From Pseudomonas sp. MN1F (GTDB lineage Bacteria > Pseudomonadota > Gammaproteobacteria > Pseudomonadales > Pseudomonadaceae), in the NCBI RefSeq assembly GCF_009391885.1, contig NZ_VZII01000024.1:1-64000 (forward strand): a stretch of 64,000 bases of DNA, in the 5' to 3' direction. Numbering within the stretch: the first letter of the stretch is position 1; every line of letters starts with the position of its first letter. Below, piece after piece: positions 18,165 through 26,615 of this stretch. The position numbers and the translations under genes were made by a program. The notes under the pieces are model-generated. The model was not told the DNA's origin. It was given only the letters and a program-made list of their open reading frames with translations, and searched no databases.

Positions 18165-18257
18165 CACAGAATTCCTTTCCGTAGATGGCGGGGAACCCTA
18201 CAGAATTTCAGCTTCCGAGGGGCGTCGATTCAGTTTCTCGGGATTTCGTACAGAACC
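17311..18257 (-). mobile_element. IS5-family (IS427-group-like) insertion sequence, complete, 947 bp
   Basis: The terminal inverted repeats are GGCTCTGTACGAAA at the left and GGTTCTGTACGAAA (reverse complement) at the right, differing at one base. TA flanks both ends (17309-17310 and 18258-18259), consistent with a 2-base target duplication. It encodes one transposase in two frames on the minus strand. Both ends and the catalytic residues are intact, so it may still be active. It lies between the module A regulator and the beta-alanine module and interrupts no recognisable gene. Confidence 0.9.
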
Positions 18258-18405
18258 TAGTATTGATATAGGGTTTATGCATTGACTATCGAATTTTTTT
18301 GGTGCCCGTCAACTCTGTTTGTCGCTCAGTTGTCATGCGGCTAATGCATATTAGGAATTTGTTATAAATGGTGATAGGTTGTTCGAGAATGCGTCGCAAA
18401 AAGGG

Positions 18406-19326
18406 TCAGTCGCCGTTTACGTTGAGTTGCAACTCCTTTAAAAAGCGTTCGAGTATCAGATTTTGTCTGCGCCCTTTTCGCGTGGCGATGGCGATCTTCG
18501 AGTCAAAATAGAGCTTGCCAGGGTCTAGGGCGGTCATTAGGCCTTTTTCCACCCATGCTGCGGCATAATGGTCAGGTAGGAACCCAATGTATGTACCTGT
18601 CAAAATCAAAAAAGCGATACCTTCTCGGTCAGTTGCTGTCGCAGCCAAACTGAGCCGTTGGTGTAGGCCAATAGCTTCGGCTGGCATTCGGTAGGCGGGT
18701 ATGACTGCATCTGCCTGCGATAGTTGTTCCACTGTCACTGAGGTCGGATGCTTGTAGAGCGGGTGCTCATGGCTGCAGTACAAGCTAGACCGCTCTTCAT
18801 ACAGCAGGCTGTAGTCCAGGCCCGACAAAGGAGTAATGAGTGGCACGGCACCAACGTGTAATCGGCCATCCAGCAGGCCGCGTTCGATTTCTCCCGGTGT
18901 GCTCATACTAAGATTGATCCGCACACCGCTGCCTTCAGCTCGCACCGCCTTAAGGGCGTTGGTTATGCGCATTCTAGGCTGCGTGACTAGGTTATTGACG
19001 ATAGCCACGTTCAGGTCGCCACGCAGTTGCTGGTGCATCTGGTTCACCTCAGTTCGAAACCCCTCAATGGCTACGAGTACGGTTTCGCTGGCACGCAGTA
19101 CCTCCCGGCCTTCATCGGTCAACGCAAAGCCAGCCCGACCGCGTTGACACAAACGCATGCCCAGCCGTTTCTCCAGATCGCCCATGTGCAAGCTGATGGC
19201 CGAGCGGGTAATTCCCAGCGCGCTCTCTGCGCCGGAGAAGCTGCCGCACTCGGCTACGGTTTTGAATATGCGCAGCAATCTCAGGTCGAAATCACTCACC
19301 TGGTGAAGGTTTTTTTTCGGGCTCAT
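18406..19326 (-). CDS. bauR: LysR-family regulator of the beta-alanine genes (BauR-like)
   Basis: LysR regulator of about 306 residues. Winged helix FDLRLLRIFKTVAECGSFSG followed by ALGITRSAISLHMGDLEKRLG, then a substrate-binding-like effector domain. The frame is open to 19404, but that start would leave only 23 bases to the divergent aminotransferase; ATG 19326 leaves a normal 101-base promoter region, though its ribosome site is weak. A divergent LysR gene beside a beta-alanine:pyruvate aminotransferase and a semialdehyde dehydrogenase is the known bauR-bauA layout of pseudomonads. Composition is closer to the host than module A. Confidence 0.8.
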   Translation of the reverse strand: MSPKKNLHQVSDFDLRLLRIFKTVAECGSFSGAESALGITRSAISLHMGDLEKRLGMRLCQRGRAGFALTDEGREVLRASETVLVAIEGFRTEVNQMHQQLRGDLNVAIVNNLVTQPRMRITNALKAVRAEGSGVRINLSMSTPGEIERGLLDGRLHVGAVPLITPLSGLDYSLLYEERSSLYCSHEHPLYKHPTSVTVEQLSQADAVIPAYRMPAEAIGLHQRLSLAATATDREGIAFLILTGTYIGFLPDHYAAAWVEKGLMTALDPGKLYFDSKIAIATRKGRRQNLILERFLKELQLNVNGD

Positions 19327-19427
19327 GCGTGAGTTTTCCGATAACCGAATTAAAGGAAGTTCAGATTTAACGCATATGACGATTGGGTTCAAGCTAGACC
19401 TCATTAACCCAGCTCAGGATCACCGCC

Positions 19428-20774
19428 ATGAATCAGGCCGTGCAGACAAGAACCCCCCTGGCCAGCGAACTTAAGCTTGAGTCCCACTGGATGCCGTTCT
19501 CCTCGAACCGTAATTTCCGCAAGGACCCCCGCTTTATCGTTGGCGCCAAAGGCAACTGGTTAATCGACGAGCATGGGCGCAAGGTCTTCGACAGCCTATC
19601 CGGTTTGTGGACCTGCGGAGCGGGCCATTCACGTCAGGAAATTGCCACTGCTGTAGCACAGCAGCTTATGACCTTGGACTATTCCCCGGCTTTTCAGTAC
19701 GGCCATCCGCTGTCGTTCAAGCTGTCAGAGAAGCTTGCCGGCATGATGCCGGGTGATCTCAATCATGTTTTCTTCACCGGATCCGGCTCTGAGTGTGCCG
19801 ATACCGCCATCAAAATGGCGCGAGCCTACTGGAGGCTGAATGGTAAGCCCCAAAAAACAAAGCTCATTGGAAGGGCTCGTGGCTATCATGGTGTGAACGT
19901 CGCAGGTACTTCATTGGGCGGCATCGGCGGCAACCGCAAGATGTTCGGGCAACTGATGGATGTCGACCACCTGTCGCACACCCTGCAACCCGACCTGGCA
20001 TTCACCAAGGGCGCTGCTGAGACTGGCGGTGTAGCTCTGGCCAACGAGCTGCTGAAACTGATTGAACTCCACGACGCCTCGAACATCGCGGCAGTCATCG
20101 TCGAGCCTATGTCCGGCTCGGCAGGGGTGTTAGTGCCACCTCAAGGATATCTGGAGCGACTGCGTGAAATCTGCAACCAGCACGACATACTGCTGATCTT
20201 TGACGAAGTTATCACTGCTTTCGGCCGGATGGGCACCGTCACCGGTGCCGATTACTTCGGAGTCACTCCAGACCTGATGAACGTCGCGAAGCAGATCACC
20301 AACGGTGCCATCCCAATGGGGGCAGTGATTGCCAGCAGCAGAATTTATGATGCGTTCATGTACCAGGCCGCACCTGAATATGCGGTCGAATTCGCCCATG
20401 GTTATACCTACTCTGCCCATCCAGTCGCTTGTGCAGCCGCGTTAGCCAACCTGGAACTGTTAGAGAAGGAACACCTTATTCAGCAATCCGCGGAGCTGGC
20501 TCCTCACTTTGAAAATGCCATACACGGCCTCAAAGGTGCGAAGCACATCGTCGATATACGCAATTGCGGGTTGGCTGGTGCGCTGCAGATCGCACCTCGT
20601 GACGGCGATGGCATGGTCCGCCCCTTTGAGGCCGGCATGGCGCTTTGGAAGGCCGGTTTCTATGTCCGCTTCGGTGGTGACACCCTTCAGTTCGGCCCAA
20701 CTTTCAACACAAAAATCCAGGATCTGGATCGCCTGTTCGATGCCGTCGGGGAGGTACTGCAGGGTATCAGCTGA
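19428..20774 (+). CDS. bauA: beta-alanine--pyruvate aminotransferase
   Basis: PLP-dependent class III omega-aminotransferase, 448 residues, the exact family length. It moves the amino group of beta-alanine (or related omega-amino acids) to pyruvate, giving malonate semialdehyde and alanine. The PLP lysine is K288 (NVAKQITNGAIPMG), the same position as in the characterised P. putida enzyme; D259 in LIFDEVITAFGR contacts the PLP ring. AGGA precedes ATG 19428. The dehydrogenase downstream (64 bases) would oxidise the product. Carbamoylase-type genes in module C could in principle supply beta-alanine, but no direct evidence links them. Confidence 0.92.
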   Translation: MNQAVQTRTPLASELKLESHWMPFSSNRNFRKDPRFIVGAKGNWLIDEHGRKVFDSLSGLWTCGAGHSRQEIATAVAQQLMTLDYSPAFQYGHPLSFKLSEKLAGMMPGDLNHVFFTGSGSECADTAIKMARAYWRLNGKPQKTKLIGRARGYHGVNVAGTSLGGIGGNRKMFGQLMDVDHLSHTLQPDLAFTKGAAETGGVALANELLKLIELHDASNIAAVIVEPMSGSAGVLVPPQGYLERLREICNQHDILLIFDEVITAFGRMGTVTGADYFGVTPDLMNVAKQITNGAIPMGAVIASSRIYDAFMYQAAPEYAVEFAHGYTYSAHPVACAAALANLELLEKEHLIQQSAELAPHFENAIHGLKGAKHIVDIRNCGLAGALQIAPRDGDGMVRPFEAGMALWKAGFYVRFGGDTLQFGPTFNTKIQDLDRLFDAVGEVLQGIS

Positions 20775-20838
20775 TCGGCTCACCGCCTTTGAACTTCATA
20801 TCAATCCGCAGCTTTAGATAATGCTTTGAGGAAAGAAG

Positions 20839-22335
20839 ATGACCAGTATTAAGCACTTGATCCATGGTGAACACGTCGCAGACGATGCTCGCACCACTGA
20901 CGTATTCAACCCTTCCACCGGTCAAGCGATTCACAAGCTTGGTTTGGCAAGTCGTGCCACGGTGCAGAAGGCCATCGAATCTGCTCAAGCTGCTTTTCCT
21001 GCTTGGCGCAACACTCCTCCAGCTAAGCGTGCTCAAGTGATGTTCCGCTTCAAACAACTGCTGGAGGCTAATGAGCTTCGTATCGCCAAGCTCATCAGTG
21101 AAGAGCACGGTAAGACTATCGAAGATGCCGTCGGCGAGCTTAAGCGTGGTATTGACAACGTAGAGTTCGCGTCAGCTGCGCCAGAGTTGCTCAAGGGTGA
21201 TTACAGTCGCAACGTCGGTCCAAATATTGACGCCTGGAGTGATCTACAGCCAATCGGCGTTGTCGCCGGCATTACCCCTTTCAACTTCCCGGCCATGGTG
21301 CCACTGTGGATGTACCCGCTTGCTATCGCCTGCGGCAATTGCTTCATTCTCAAACCGTCAGAGCGTGACCCGAGCTCCACGCTGCTGATTGCCGAACTGC
21401 TTCACGAAGCTGGCCTGCCTAAAGGCGTGCTAAATGTGGTGCATGGCGACAAGGAAGCTGTGGATGCTCTGATCGAAGCGCCGGAAGTGAAAGCATTGAG
21501 CTTTGTTGGTTCGACTCCGATCGCTGAGTACATTTATTCTGAGGGCACTAAGCGTGGCAAGCGGGTCCAGGCCCTGGGCGGCGCGAAGAACCACGCGGTA
21601 CTGATGCCGGATGCGGAACTGGACAATGCCGTCAGCGCGTTGATGGGCGCTGCCTACGGTTCATGCGGCGAACGCTGCATGGCTATCTCTGTGTCGGTAT
21701 GCGTTGGTGACCAAGTGGCCGATGCGTTGATTGCGAAGCTGGAGCCGCAAATCAAAGCGCTGAAGATTGGCGCCGGTACAGAAACCGGATTGGACATGGG
21801 CCCGCTTGTCACCGCTGCCGCCCGTGACAAGGTGCTGGGTTATATCGATGACGGTGTTGCTGCAGGTGCCAAGGTCGTCGTGGATGGTCGTGGCTTCATG
21901 GTTCGTGGCAATGAGGATGGCTTCTTCGTCGGTGGCACCTTGTTCGACCACGTCACTCCAGAGATGCGTATCTATAAGGAAGAGATCTTTGGCCCAGTGC
22001 TGTGCGTAGTTCGCGTGAACAGCCTGGAAGAAGCGATCAAGCTGATCAACGACCACGAGTACGGCAATGGCACCTGCATCTTCACCCGTGACGGCGAGTC
22101 AGCACGTCTGTTCTGCGACGAGATCGAAGTGGGGATGGTTGGTGTCAACGTACCGCTGCCAGTGCCAGTGAGCTACCACAGTTTTGGCGGCTGGAAGCGT
22201 TCGCTGTTTGGGGATCTACATGCTTATGGTCCTGATGGCGTCCGATTTTACACCCGCAAGAAAGCCATCACCCAGCGTTGGCCGAAGCGCACTAGCCATG
22301 AAGCTGCGCAGTTCGCATTCCCGAGCAATAGTTAA
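20839..22335 (+). CDS. mmsA: CoA-acylating (methyl)malonate-semialdehyde dehydrogenase
   Basis: Aldehyde dehydrogenase of 498 residues that converts malonate semialdehyde to acetyl-CoA, or methylmalonate semialdehyde to propionyl-CoA, with NAD and CoA. Features: TPFNFPAMVPLWMYP around N149, GSTPIAEYIY, and the catalytic region GERCMAIS with C280, typical of the CoA-dependent MmsA/BauC group. A strong GAGGAAAG site precedes ATG 20839. As the second gene after the aminotransferase it corresponds to bauC of the beta-alanine operon; mmsA is the general symbol. Its end is followed by two hairpins. Confidence 0.93.
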   Translation: MTSIKHLIHGEHVADDARTTDVFNPSTGQAIHKLGLASRATVQKAIESAQAAFPAWRNTPPAKRAQVMFRFKQLLEANELRIAKLISEEHGKTIEDAVGELKRGIDNVEFASAAPELLKGDYSRNVGPNIDAWSDLQPIGVVAGITPFNFPAMVPLWMYPLAIACGNCFILKPSERDPSSTLLIAELLHEAGLPKGVLNVVHGDKEAVDALIEAPEVKALSFVGSTPIAEYIYSEGTKRGKRVQALGGAKNHAVLMPDAELDNAVSALMGAAYGSCGERCMAISVSVCVGDQVADALIAKLEPQIKALKIGAGTETGLDMGPLVTAAARDKVLGYIDDGVAAGAKVVVDGRGFMVRGNEDGFFVGGTLFDHVTPEMRIYKEEIFGPVLCVVRVNSLEEAIKLINDHEYGNGTCIFTRDGESARLFCDEIEVGMVGVNVPLPVPVSYHSFGGWKRSLFGDLHAYGPDGVRFYTRKKAITQRWPKRTSHEAAQFAFPSNS

Positions 22336-22357
22336 CTAACTATCTCTGCTCAGGCGG

Positions 22358-22401
22358 CAGCGTCATCGACCCTTAAGTAGCTGTAAGAGTCGATGCCGCT
22401 G
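22358..22401 (+). other. imperfect long hairpin after mmsA
   Basis: CAGCGTCATCGAC (22358-22370) pairs with GTCGATGCCGCTG (22389-22401) with one mismatch across an 18-base loop. There is no T-tract, so it may stabilise the 3' end of the transcript or be an operator. Confidence 0.4.
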
Positions 22402-22471
22402 TGGCAGGAAAATCACGTATGTAAAGAATTCGATTTCTCACCACTTGTCGAAAGCGCATGCTGGAGACCTC

Positions 22472-22500
22472 GCCACCATCTCACTGGTGGCATTTCTTTT
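22472..22500 (+). terminator. intrinsic terminator after the beta-alanine operon
   Basis: GCCACCA (22472-22478) and TGGTGGC (22485-22491) form a perfect 7-base stem with a 6-base loop, followed by ATTTCTTTT. Confidence 0.8.
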
Positions 22501-22578
22501 CAAACTCGCGCAAGCATTTTCTCTGCAAGCTCTGGATGAAGTTTCAGTTATTGGCTAATAAAGAGGTCTTTGATAATC

Positions 22579-23883
22579 ATGGCAATTACAAACGAATACG
22601 TTAAAGGTCTTGATCGCGAATATGTGTTTCACTCATGGTCGACTCAAGGTTTGCTCAATCCTCTGGTTATCGCAGGAGGGGAAGGGTGCACAGTATGGGA
22701 TTACGACGGAAAACGTTATCTGGATTTTTCTAGCCAGCTAGTCAATACCAACTTGGGTCACCAGCATCCTGCTGTCATCGCTGCGATTCAAGAGCAAGCA
22801 GCTACGCTGGCCACTATCGCTCCAGCGACAGCTAACTTGATGCGAGGCGAAGCCGCCAAGCGGATCATCGAGCAGGCACCGAAGGGCTTCAAGAAAGTTT
22901 TCTTTACTAACGGCGGTGCTGACGCGAACGAAAACGCGATTCGTATGGCAAGGATTTTCACCGGGCGAGATAAGGTGCTGTCGTCTTACCGGTCGTACCA
23001 TGGCAATACTGGCTCTGCGATTGTCGCCACTGGTGATCCGCGTCGTGTGCCGAATGAATATGCACGTGGTCACGTACATTTCTTTACGCCCTATCTGTAT
23101 CGCAGCGAGTTTAGTGCTCAGACTGAGCTCGAAGAAACAGAACGCGCGTTGCGCCATCTTCGTCGGGTCATCGAGAGTGAAGGTTCAAACTCGATTGCAG
23201 CTATTCTGCTCGAAAGCCTGCCTGGTACTGCCGGTATCCTGATGCCATCTGCCTCTTATATCCAGGGCGTTCGCCAGTTGGCGGATGAGTTTGGGATCCT
23301 GCTCATTCTCGACGAAGTCATGTCTGGTTTCGGTAGGACCGGCAAGTGGTTCGCTCTAGAGCATTATGGCGTGGTGCCTGATCTGATCACTTTTGCCAAG
23401 GGCGTGAACTCGGGCTATGTACCTGTTGGTGGCGTGGTGATTTCGGAGAGACTCAGTGCTTACTTTGATACTCATTTCTTCCCAGGTGGTTTGACTTACT
23501 CTGGGCATCCGCTTGCTATGGCCTCGATTGTCGCTGCAATTGACGCTATGCGTAAAGAGCGTGTCGTAGAGAATGCGCTAGATATTGGGATTAACTGCCT
23601 GGGCCCACGTCTAAGGGAGCTCCAGAAACGTCATTCAGTCATTGGTCAGGTACGTGGTGCTGGCGTCTTCTGGGCTATGGAATTTGTCGAAGATAGGGAA
23701 ACTCGGGCGCCGCTTGCCGCAGGCAAGATGCAGTTGTTGAAATCCAAGCTCATCGAACGTGGACTACTGCCGTTTGTTGTCGAGAATCGCATCCATGTGG
23801 TACCGCCTTGCATAGTCAGCGCTGAAGAGGTGGAAGCGGGTATTGCAATTCTCGACGAAGTGATTGAAGCGGTGTTGGGCTGA
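22579..23883 (+). CDS. class III PLP-dependent aminotransferase of unknown substrate
   Basis: A 434-residue omega-aminotransferase related to, but clearly distinct from, the beta-alanine enzyme at 19428. PLP-binding D245 (LILDEVMSGFGRTG) and the Schiff-base lysine K274 (TFAKGVNSGYVPVGG) are present. Its start is ambiguous: ATG 22579 has GAGG 12 bases upstream, while TTG 22570 is close behind it; ATG is chosen. It has its own upstream region after the terminator at 22472-22500 and so is probably a separate transcription unit. Its more A/T-rich codons resemble module A, suggesting that it may deaminate an amino acid imported by the Pot-type transporter; this is speculative. Confidence 0.85.
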   Translation: MAITNEYVKGLDREYVFHSWSTQGLLNPLVIAGGEGCTVWDYDGKRYLDFSSQLVNTNLGHQHPAVIAAIQEQAATLATIAPATANLMRGEAAKRIIEQAPKGFKKVFFTNGGADANENAIRMARIFTGRDKVLSSYRSYHGNTGSAIVATGDPRRVPNEYARGHVHFFTPYLYRSEFSAQTELEETERALRHLRRVIESEGSNSIAAILLESLPGTAGILMPSASYIQGVRQLADEFGILLILDEVMSGFGRTGKWFALEHYGVVPDLITFAKGVNSGYVPVGGVVISERLSAYFDTHFFPGGLTYSGHPLAMASIVAAIDAMRKERVVENALDIGINCLGPRLRELQKRHSVIGQVRGAGVFWAMEFVEDRETRAPLAAGKMQLLKSKLIERGLLPFVVENRIHVVPPCIVSAEEVEAGIAILDEVIEAVLG

Positions 23884-24160
23884 TACGATCGATATAATTA
23901 GGTGCAGGAAGGCGCTGCAGATTTTGCAGCGCTTGGAGGCAGATCTCACTACAAATTTTTCCCCCGTATTATTTTTCTATGTAGGCGTAAACTATTACGA
24001 TTGAGGTTTAAGTCAAGTTTTCAGCCAGGTTTAGATGTGTGGGCTGCGAGTCTTGGGCTTAATGGAAGCTGATTTATTTGTGTCGTGTTTTGGTTGCTAA
24101 ACATTTTTATTGGATACCCAGTTTTTGTGGGGCGGTAGAACAGTTTATTAGTTTGCTTTC

Positions 24161-24790
24161 TTAGGGTTGGCTGGCTTGAGCGCGTATGGTCAGTACTTCC
24201 GGCAGCGGTTCGCCACTGAGTAATCGCGCCATCAACTCAGGCTCGTAAAGGTCCGATTGCAACGCTTTGTCGATCACCGTTGTGAGTTCTTGTGCCGGCA
24301 AGATCAAGATGCCGTTGTCATCGGCCAGGACAAAATCTTCGGGGTGCACCTCTACTCCAGCGCAATTCACGGGCACGTTCACCTGACTTGTTTGGCCGCC
24401 GATCAGCTTGGTCGTCAGCTGAGTGGTGCCACGAGCGAACACCGGCAACTGGCAGGTACGCAGTTCGTTGATGTCGGTTACTACGCCGTCGACGATGATG
24501 CCGGCGGCACCCGCGCAGCGAGCCGCAAACTGCGTGACCGCCCCGACACAAGCGTGGGCATGGTCACCCGCCATGTCGATCACCAGGACATCGCCTGGCT
24601 GAAGGGCGATAAGGGCGCGGTTGACGGCGATGGCATCGGGCTCGGCCAGGCGAAGCGTCACGGCGCGCCCAATAATGCGACCGCCAGGCACCATTGCGCG
24701 GACTTCATGGCTGACGAACCCGCGCTCGAGGAAGTGGCCCAGCGTGGCGAAGCTCACCTTCTGTAGTTTTGCGATCAGGTCGTCGTTCAT
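24161..24790 (-). CDS. RraA/HMG-aldolase family protein
   Basis: A 209-residue protein of the RraA-like fold, which includes 4-hydroxy-4-methyl-2-oxoglutarate aldolase/oxaloacetate decarboxylase enzymes and the RNase E regulator RraA. The signature GDVLVIDMAGDHAHACVGA and GAAGIIVDGVVTDINELR contains the Arg/Asp residues that bind substrate and divalent metal in the aldolases. It is slightly longer than RraA proper and sits at the end of a catabolic operon, so an aldolase or decarboxylase producing pyruvate is more likely than RNase regulation. The start overlaps the RidA-like stop by 4 bases, implying translational coupling. Confidence 0.82.
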   Translation of the reverse strand: MNDDLIAKLQKVSFATLGHFLERGFVSHEVRAMVPGGRIIGRAVTLRLAEPDAIAVNRALIALQPGDVLVIDMAGDHAHACVGAVTQFAARCAGAAGIIVDGVVTDINELRTCQLPVFARGTTQLTTKLIGGQTSQVNVPVNCAGVEVHPEDFVLADDNGILILPAQELTTVIDKALQSDLYEPELMARLLSGEPLPEVLTIRAQASQP

Positions 24791-25176
24791 TTCCCTACCT
24801 CCATGTCAATCAGCTCGGCCACACAGTCGATTTCCAAGCTCACGCCCCACAGCTGCACGCAGACGGTTGTACGAGCGGGTGGTGCATGGCCGAGGATTTC
24901 CTTGTATGCCTCGTTGAAGGGCACCAGTTGATCGGGGTCTGTCAGGTAGGCGTTGACCTTGACGATGTGGGAAAGGCTGGAGCCCGCCGCTTCGAGGATC
25001 GCGGCCAGGTTCGCGAACGTCTGCCTGACCTGGTCTTTGAAATTGTCGGGCTGCTCTTCCAGGCTGCCCAGCGATGGGATCTGGCCGGCGGTGAACACCA
25101 GGTGGCCGCTGACCACGGCTTGAGAATACGGGCCTACTGGGCTGATGGTGCCAGGGGCGCTGTGGATGCGTTTCAT
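24787..25176 (-). CDS. RidA/YjgF family enamine/imine deaminase-like protein
   Basis: A 129-residue RidA-family protein; members hydrolyse reactive enamines/imines or act in specific catabolic steps. ATG 25176 follows AAGGAG by 8 bases; the longer frame to 25206 has no ribosome site. Family features are present: GPYSQAVVSGHLVFTAGQIP and VKVNAYLTDPDQLVPFNEAY. The usual C-terminal CxR region appears as PPARTTVCVQLW, in which the conserved Arg is present (ART). Placement between the porin and the RraA-like gene suggests a pathway role, for example deaminating an unstable amino product formed after carbamoyl removal. Confidence 0.85.
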   Translation of the reverse strand: MKRIHSAPGTISPVGPYSQAVVSGHLVFTAGQIPSLGSLEEQPDNFKDQVRQTFANLAAILEAAGSSLSHIVKVNAYLTDPDQLVPFNEAYKEILGHAPPARTTVCVQLWGVSLEIDCVAELIDMEVGK

Positions 25177-25234
25177 TGAGAGCTCCTTGAAGCGAAGATG
25201 TGCCACCGGCTCGCCGGCAGCACGTGGTCAGAGA

Positions 25235-26542
25235 TCAGAAGAGCGCCAGGGTGTAGCTGGCGATGAGTCGGTTCTGCTCTTGGTTGGGGTCGATTTCGGA
25301 GTGCAGCAATCCATGGCGCCAAGACAGGCCGAGGCCTTTGAGCGCACCGTCCTGCACGACATAGTCCAGGCCCACATCCCGTTCCCACTCGGACGCGTCA
25401 TTGCCGCTGGTGGTGCGGATGTCTTCACCCTTCAGGTACATCAGGGAGAATTTCAGGCCAGGTACGCCGGCAGCGGCGAAGTCATAGCTGTACTGGGCAA
25501 ACGCGGTACGCTCGCCCGCTCGGTTGAAGCTCGCGAGCATCCGGTCGGTGTAGAGGTAGACACTGGCACCACCTGCGCCCTTGCCGCTGAGGGAGCCCTG
25601 GTTCGGTTGGACGAAGTTGCTTCCATCCGACACCTCCTGATAGCCGGCCATGAGCGCGTGGCCCTGGACGGAATAGGTCAGCGCTGCGCTCCAGGTGTGG
25701 TTATCGATCTTGCCGTCACCGTCCTCGGTGTAACCGCCCACGCGGTATCCACTTGCGCGACCAGCAGCAGAGTCGTTGGCTCCATCGGCGAAGGTGCGGA
25801 AGTAGCGCAGATCAGTTCGCAGCGATTGCCCTTCGGAGAGTGGAAGCGTGTGGGTGAGACCAACGAAGTGCTGGGTGTAATAGTCCTCGAGGTTGGCAAC
25901 GTAGTATTGCGCCGTGAGTTGTTTGCCGATCCGGTAGTCGCCACCCGCGAAGAGGAACTGGTCGCTCTCACGGGTGCCGCCGGCTACGGCCAATCCAGTA
26001 CGGTCACTGGAGGCACGGCCCGTAGCACGATTGAGGCGCCCGCCGGTAAGGGTCAGGCCATCCAGGTCGGTTGAGGTGATCTGGGCCCCCTCGAACGTTT
26101 GGGGCAGCAGGCGACCATCGTTGTAGGTCAGCACCGGCAGCTTGGGCATCAGCGTGCCGTATCGCAGTTCGGTGTTGGCGACTTTCAGCTTAGGTGTCAG
26201 GCCCAGGCGGCTCCACTGTTGGGACGCGCCACTGCCTTCGTCGGGGATCATGCTGCTGCCCCGGTGGCGACCATCGCCGCTATCAAGCGTCACGCCCATC
26301 AAGCCTAGGGCATCCAGGCCGACTCCGATTGGCCCTTCGGTGTAGCCGGATTTGAAGTCGAGCACGAAGGCCTGGGCCCACTCTTCGGTTTTGCTTTGGC
26401 CGAGGCTACCGGCTTGGTCGCGAAAGTCGTTGTTGAAGTAAAAATTGCGCAGGCCAAGGTTCGCATGGCTGTCGCCCACCAGATCGGCTTGAGCGAAAGG
26501 GGACAAGGCGAAAACGCCTGCACTCATCAGGTATTTTTTCAT
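25235..26542 (-). CDS. OprD-family outer-membrane porin
   Basis: Substrate-specific porin of 435 residues. ATG 26542 begins a signal peptide (MKKYLMSAGVFALSPFAQA), giving a mature N-terminus DLVGDSHANLGLRNFYFNND, typical of the OprD family. Alternating aromatic/hydrophobic beta-strand patterning runs to the C-terminal residue F (SYTLALF), as needed for barrel assembly. The frame extends to 26611, but those residues precede the signal peptide. It probably brings the module C substrate across the outer membrane to one of the two MHS transporters in the same operon. Confidence 0.92.
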   Translation of the reverse strand: MKKYLMSAGVFALSPFAQADLVGDSHANLGLRNFYFNNDFRDQAGSLGQSKTEEWAQAFVLDFKSGYTEGPIGVGLDALGLMGVTLDSGDGRHRGSSMIPDEGSGASQQWSRLGLTPKLKVANTELRYGTLMPKLPVLTYNDGRLLPQTFEGAQITSTDLDGLTLTGGRLNRATGRASSDRTGLAVAGGTRESDQFLFAGGDYRIGKQLTAQYYVANLEDYYTQHFVGLTHTLPLSEGQSLRTDLRYFRTFADGANDSAAGRASGYRVGGYTEDGDGKIDNHTWSAALTYSVQGHALMAGYQEVSDGSNFVQPNQGSLSGKGAGGASVYLYTDRMLASFNRAGERTAFAQYSYDFAAAGVPGLKFSLMYLKGEDIRTTSGNDASEWERDVGLDYVVQDGALKGLGLSWRHGLLHSEIDPNQEQNRLIASYTLALF

Positions 26543-26615
26543 CTGGAAACTCTTCAAACGGAAGTAGGAAACACTCGCCTGGTTGGCGAGAGAAACTCGG
26601 GGGTACAGCACGGAA

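Noticed and set aside
23910..23934. GGCGCTGCA/TGCAGCGC hairpin as terminator after the 22579 aminotransferase
   Set aside because: Good stem but followed by TTGGAGG, not a T-tract; could be part of a Rho-dependent end.
24257..24766. 169-codon plus-strand frame over RraA-like gene
   Set aside because: Antisense shadow, no features.
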